This document shows, in pieces, positions 40,005-43,243 of a stretch of DNA of 43,243 bases. The position numbers and the translations under genes were made by a program. The number at the start of each line of letters is the position of its first letter. The stretch's first letter is position 1. The notes beneath the pieces are model-generated. The model was not told where the DNA came from. It searched no databases and saw nothing but the letters and a program-made list of their open reading frames with translations. Where the stretch lies: assembly GCA_023251155.1 (NCBI GenBank), contig JAHEZH010000024.1, positions 1-43,243 of the forward strand, written 5' to 3'. This DNA is from Flammeovirgaceae bacterium. Its GTDB lineage: Bacteria; Bacteroidota; Bacteroidia; Cytophagales; Cyclobacteriaceae.

Positions 40005-41012
40005 ATGAAGTATAAACACTTTGCCGCCATTATAGTTATCGCCAGTCTGGCATTTGCCTGCCAGCCGGCTAAGGAAAAAGAAAGAAAATCAGGGGGCACC
40101 ATCGAGCGCCTCGACCCCGAACTGGATAAAATCATCACTCCCCAGGCAACGGTGGATATCGTAGCGGAAGGATTTACGTGGAGCGAAGGACCGTTGTGGG
40201 TAGAAGCGAAAAACATGCTGCTCTTTTCTGATGTACCTGAAGATAAAGTTTATAAATGGACGGAAGAAAAGGGAGCCGAAGTATTTCTTACTCCGTCCGG
40301 GTTTACAGGCGAGAAAACCACCAGCAACGAACGTGGTGCCAACGGCCTTACTTTCAATCCTGAGGGAAAACTGGTACTTGCCCAGCATGGCGACAGAAGA
40401 ATAGCAGTCATGAATGCATCGCTCGACTCACCGAAGGCCATCTACACTTCCATTGCCGATCATTTTGAAGGTAAGCGTTTCAATAGCCCGAATGATGTGG
40501 TGCTGCGTAATAACCATTTTTATTTTACCGATCCGGCTTATGGATTGGGTAAAGGAACGGAAGATCCTGAAAAAGAGATTGCTTTCCAGGGAGTGTATTG
40601 CGTTTTCCCGGATGGTAGAGTGAACGTATTAGTCGATTCGATCACACGACCTAATGGCATTGCCTTCTCACCCGATGGAAAGTATTTATTCATTGCCAAC
40701 TCCGATCCCGAAAAAGCAAAATGGTACCAGTATGAATTGAACGATAGCAGCACCGTTGTATCCGGTAAAGTATTTTACGATGCCACTTCATTAACATCCA
40801 CTGAAAAAGGACTGCCTGACGGAATGAAAGTAGACAGCAAAGGAAACATCTATGCCAGCGGCCCGGGTGGCGTATGGATTTTCAATTCAACCGGTAAAGT
40901 ACTTGGCAAGATTAAAGTTGAAGGCCCGGCGTCCAACACGGCCTTATCGACCGATGAAAAAACATTGTTCATCACTAATGACGGGAATTTACTTCGTGTA
41001 AAAATGAGGTAG
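40005..41012 (+). CDS. SMP-30/gluconolactonase-like lipoprotein
   Basis: A 335-residue six-bladed beta-propeller of the SMP-30/gluconolactonase/LRE group, which opens sugar lactones or acts as a related esterase. The N-terminus is a lipoprotein signal with lipobox FAC (MKYKHFAAIIVIASLAFAC, Cys19), so it is anchored in the periplasm or outer membrane. The opening EGFTWSEGPLWVEAKNMLLFSDVPEDKVYKW (about 54-84) has the metal-binding Glu of the family; NSPNDVVLRNNHFYFTDPAYGLG (about 159-181) and FSPDGKYLFIANSDP, LPDGMKVDSKGNIYASGPGGVWIF are the later blade motifs with the conserved Asn and Asp ligands. It is transcribed away from the lipid operon. Confidence 0.92.
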   Translation: MKYKHFAAIIVIASLAFACQPAKEKERKSGGTIERLDPELDKIITPQATVDIVAEGFTWSEGPLWVEAKNMLLFSDVPEDKVYKWTEEKGAEVFLTPSGFTGEKTTSNERGANGLTFNPEGKLVLAQHGDRRIAVMNASLDSPKAIYTSIADHFEGKRFNSPNDVVLRNNHFYFTDPAYGLGKGTEDPEKEIAFQGVYCVFPDGRVNVLVDSITRPNGIAFSPDGKYLFIANSDPEKAKWYQYELNDSSTVVSGKVFYDATSLTSTEKGLPDGMKVDSKGNIYASGPGGVWIFNSTGKVLGKIKVEGPASNTALSTDEKTLFITNDGNLLRVKMR

Positions 41013-41100
41013 ACGATCTAACGACAAGACACAAAAAACCACTACCCACTATCGTTGCATTCGCCATTAGCGTTCTTTGCCGCTTTGCGTAACTCATTCC

Positions 41101-41355
41101 ATGAAACTCTTGATCGACATCATCGGCTGGATCGGTTCTATAGAAGTAATTGCTGCCTACGGGCTCAATAGCTATCAGCAGATTAAAACTGATTCGGTTT
41201 TATTTCAACTTCTGAATCTTACGGGAGCACTGTTTCTGATTGTCAACACGGTGTATTACCACGCCTATCCATCGGCATTCATTAATATTGTTTGGGTAAT
41301 TATTGCGGTGCTCTCTTTGGTGCGTTTATTTCCAAAAAAGAAAGCAGCACCCTAA
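41101..41355 (+). CDS. CBU_0592-family small membrane protein
   Basis: An 84-residue protein with three membrane helices. It matches the CBU_0592-like pattern: IDIIGWIGSIEVIAAYGLNSY at the start, LLNLTGALFLIVNTVYYHAYPSAFINIVWVIIAVLSLVRLF to the end. ATG at 41101 is preferred; a TTG at 41077 would only add a non-family tail. Function of the family is unknown. It lies 88 bases after the SMP-30-like gene and is followed by 110 non-coding bases with no clear hairpin. Confidence 0.85.
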   Translation: MKLLIDIIGWIGSIEVIAAYGLNSYQQIKTDSVLFQLLNLTGALFLIVNTVYYHAYPSAFINIVWVIIAVLSLVRLFPKKKAAP

Positions 41356-41465
41356 TGTCCTGAGCAACTCATTTCGTTTGAATAAAAAAGAGTCAGGTAT
41401 TTCATTCAAAATATTTCCGCAGGTAAGAAACATGGAGTAAATTCCTGATTCCAAATCTTACTATT

Positions 41466-42968
41466 ATGAAATCACGCCTTCTCTTTTTACTTCTGATTCC
41501 TTCCCTGCTCTTTGCACAAAAGAAAACCGATGCAACGCTTGCCAAAAAAATACAGGAGTTTGACGCTTATGTTACCAAAGCTCAGAAAGACTGGGAAGTG
41601 CCAGGGCTTTCACTGGCACTTGTCAAAAACGGGCAGGTTGTTTTTGTGAAAGGATATGGCGTCAGGGAATTGGGTAAACCCGAAACGATCAACGAGCAGA
41701 CCTTGTTCGCGTGTGCCTCTACCACCAAAGCCATGACCGCTGCCTGTATGGGCATATTAGTAGATGAGGGAAAAGTAAGCTGGGATGATGCCGTAATTAA
41801 ATACTTACCCGAATTCCAGTTGTATGATCCCTACGTGACAAGAGAAATCAAAATCCGTGATCTGTTCACGCATAACACCGGTGTTGGCAATGCCGATTTC
41901 CTTTGGGGAATAATGAACATTACCAGTGATGAAGTATTGGACAAAATGCGTTGGGTAAAACCAAGCTATTCACTGCGATCCAGTTTCATTTATCAGAACA
42001 TCTTTTACCTGGCAGCAGGAAAAGTGATCGAAAAGGTAAGTGGCAAACCGTGGAATCAATACGTTACCGAAAAAATATTCAGGCCCCTGGGAATGAAGCG
42101 TACCGTTTCGCTGGGCAAAGAAGCAACGGACCCGAATAAGACCAAACAGCATTTCAATGTGGAAGGAAAGATAACGGTAATCGAACAAAGTAATGCCGAT
42201 GAAATCGGGCCTGCCGGAAGTGTGTGGTCGTCTGCTGAAGACATTTCGAAATGGATGCTGTGCATGCTGGACAGCAGTAAATATGCCGGGGGGCGTTTGC
42301 TTACCGCAGCCACATGGCAGGAAATGTTCAAGCCTCAGGTGATTGTACCTTCTGGAGAATTTTACCCTACACAACAGCTCACCAAACCGAACTGGAGAAC
42401 GTATGGATTAGGTTGGTTCCAGCACGACTATAAAGGGAAGAAAGTTAACTTTCATACTGGTAGTCTTGACGGAGCTACTGCTATACATGGTCAGTTGCCG
42501 GAAGAGCGGTTGGGTATTTTTGTATTTGGAAATTATGACCATGCTGAACTACGGCATGCTTTACTTTACAAAGCATTTGATCACTTTGCACTGGGAGGCA
42601 CGCGCGATTGGAGTGCGGAGCTGCGGAAACTGTATGGCGGATTAAAAGAAGAAGGAAAAAAGAAAGAACAGGAATGGGAAGCTAAGCGGGTAGCCAATAC
42701 TCAACCTTCACTGCCAATAGAAGCCTACACCGGAAAATACACGGATCCGCTTTATGGTGAATTGATCGTCACTGCACATGAATCAAAACTCTCTTTCACA
42801 TTAAACAATTTTGAAAAAGCGACCTTTGATCACTGGAACTACGATACTTTCCGTGGCTGGTACGATAAGAAATGGTATGGAAAAGGAAATGCTTCCTTCT
42901 CACTATCCACCGAGGGAAAAGTAGACCGAGTGAATTTTGACGGGATTGAGTTCAAGAAAGCGGAATAA
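41466..42968 (+). CDS. Serine hydrolase of the class C beta-lactamase/penicillin-binding family, with C-terminal DUF3471-like domain
   Basis: A 500-residue exported serine hydrolase. Signal peptide MKSRLLFLLLIPSLLFAQ. The three active-site motifs of the fold are present: SxxK as Ser85-Thr-Thr-Lys88 (CASTTKAM), YxN as Tyr176-Gln-Asn178 (FIYQNIFY), and HTG at 330-332 (NFHTGSLDG), replacing the KTG of beta-lactamases. Residues about 405-500 form a beta-rich tail (IEAYTGKYTDPLYGELIVTAHESKLSF) of DUF3471 type. This arrangement is typical of esterases and D-amino-acid peptidases in Bacteroidota and does not by itself imply antibiotic resistance. No ampR-like regulator is near. It starts at ATG 41466. 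Confidence 0.93.
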   Translation: MKSRLLFLLLIPSLLFAQKKTDATLAKKIQEFDAYVTKAQKDWEVPGLSLALVKNGQVVFVKGYGVRELGKPETINEQTLFACASTTKAMTAACMGILVDEGKVSWDDAVIKYLPEFQLYDPYVTREIKIRDLFTHNTGVGNADFLWGIMNITSDEVLDKMRWVKPSYSLRSSFIYQNIFYLAAGKVIEKVSGKPWNQYVTEKIFRPLGMKRTVSLGKEATDPNKTKQHFNVEGKITVIEQSNADEIGPAGSVWSSAEDISKWMLCMLDSSKYAGGRLLTAATWQEMFKPQVIVPSGEFYPTQQLTKPNWRTYGLGWFQHDYKGKKVNFHTGSLDGATAIHGQLPEERLGIFVFGNYDHAELRHALLYKAFDHFALGGTRDWSAELRKLYGGLKEEGKKKEQEWEAKRVANTQPSLPIEAYTGKYTDPLYGELIVTAHESKLSFTLNNFEKATFDHWNYDTFRGWYDKKWYGKGNASFSLSTEGKVDRVNFDGIEFKKAE

Positions 42969-43023
42969 TTCAAACTCCTATGATCCCAGCTATTCCTTTG
43001 TAGCGCACTCCTGAAGATACCAT

Positions 43024-43049
43024 CGGAGCAAATGACCGCATTTGCTCCG
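43024..43049. repeat. Perfect 11-bp inverted repeat at the end of the minus-strand gene
   Basis: CGGAGCAAATG (43024-43034) and CATTTGCTCCG (43039-43049) are exact reverse complements with a four-base loop. The right arm ends directly beside the stop codon of the minus-strand reading frame, in a convergent gap. No T-run follows on either strand, so it may be a Rho-independent-like terminator without a U-tract or an mRNA-stabilising hairpin. Confidence 0.8.
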
Positions 43050-43243
43050 CTATACCACTTCACCCGCCTGATGGCAGCCTGCGTACTTCCACGTGATCTC
43101 TTTACCTCCTGCGCAAATCAAATCCACTGTACGAACCGGATGACCGGCACTGACATTATTTATCCGTTGCCATCGCTGTAACTGCCTGCAGAAACCATCC
43201 GGAGTGGGGTATCCACTGTTCTGTCCATCGCCACTCATTTCCA
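43050..43243 (-). CDS. C-terminal fragment of an unrecognised protein (5' end outside window)
   Basis: A frame open from the right edge to a TAG at 43050, about 64 codons. An ATG at 43238 lies in frame but the frame remains open beyond it, so the gene probably continues outside. The visible end has GYPTPDGFCRQLQRWQRINN and LICAGGKEITWKYAGCHQAGEVV, with three cysteines, suggesting an exported protein with a disulfide. The pattern faintly recalls C-terminal parts of PHB depolymerase-like esterases, but I cannot assign it. A perfect hairpin follows its stop directly. Confidence 0.45.
   Translation of the reverse strand, partial: EMSGDGQNSGYPTPDGFCRQLQRWQRINNVSAGHPVRTVDLICAGGKEITWKYAGCHQAGEVV

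Noticed and set aside
41466-42968. Calling the serine hydrolase an antibiotic-resistance beta-lactamase
   Set aside because: The third motif is HTG rather than KTG, there is a DUF3471-like tail and no ampR neighbour; the esterase/peptidase group is more likely.
1-43243. Mobile elements, CRISPR arrays, tRNA or rRNA genes
   Set aside because: I saw no transposase, integrase or phage genes, no regularly spaced repeats and no tRNA-like or rRNA-like sequence on either strand by reading; a tRNAscan or Infernal run would settle RNA genes.

Overview
The window looks like chromosomal DNA of a Bacteroidota member, most likely of the Cytophagales type. The evidence is: a C25 peptidase (PorU2-like) with a type IX secretion C-terminal sorting domain; a PadR/PspC-GIN gene pair; a ComEC without its metallo-beta-lactamase domain; several matches to the Bacteroidota promoter form TTG-N(~20)-TAnnTTTG; and almost no Shine-Dalgarno sequences. 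I see no insertion sequence, phage gene, CRISPR array, tRNA or rRNA. Most genes are housekeeping or envelope genes, with two functional islands of interest.

Layout. 1-7.2 kb: the 3' part of comEC, an enoyl-CoA hydratase, a periplasmic binding protein, a RecQ helicase and a CotH-family lipoprotein. 7.2-8.7 kb (minus strand): a secreted DsrE protein and a membrane-anchored diheme cytochrome c resembling thiosulfate dehydrogenase TsdA. 8.8-10.4 kb: a SlyD-type FKBP isomerase and an acyltransferase 3. 10.4-15.3 kb (minus): a giant PorU2-like C25 peptidase. 15.5-18.3 kb: PadR regulator plus a PspC/GIN membrane protein. 18.9-21.2 kb: ECF sigma factor, putative anti-sigma factor and outer-membrane barrel. 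21.3-24.0 kb: small membrane proteins, a TetR regulator, a DinB-fold protein and a possible broken gene.

24.0-27.2 kb is the most striking region. A siroheme sulfite/nitrite reductase fused to a HEPN-like domain, followed by uroporphyrinogen-III methyltransferase (siroheme synthesis), is preceded by a leader that reads as a complete ribosome-mediated attenuator. It has a TTG-N20-TAnnTTTG promoter, a 30-codon leader ORF with a Cys-Trp-His-Cys run, mutually exclusive 1:2, 2:3 and 3:4 pairings, and an intrinsic terminator with eight Ts just before the reductase start. The pairing logic predicts read-through when charged tRNA-Cys is scarce. Sulfite reductase supplies sulfide for cysteine, so this is a coherent feedback loop.

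27.3-33.7 kb: a lipoprotein, TrmN6-type methyltransferase, YceI plus a MarR regulator (with a perfect 22-bp palindrome upstream), an M3 oligoendopeptidase and a K+/H+ antiporter. 33.8-39.9 kb (minus): a CYTH protein, then a six-gene lipid-modification operon (small membrane protein, DUF1295 reductase-like protein, two CFA-type methyltransferases, FAD oxidase, DUF1365), probably making cyclopropane, methyl-branched or furan-type fatty acyl chains. 40-43.2 kb: an SMP-30-like lipoprotein, a CBU_0592-type membrane protein, a class C beta-lactamase-like serine hydrolase and the 3' end of an unrecognised gene.
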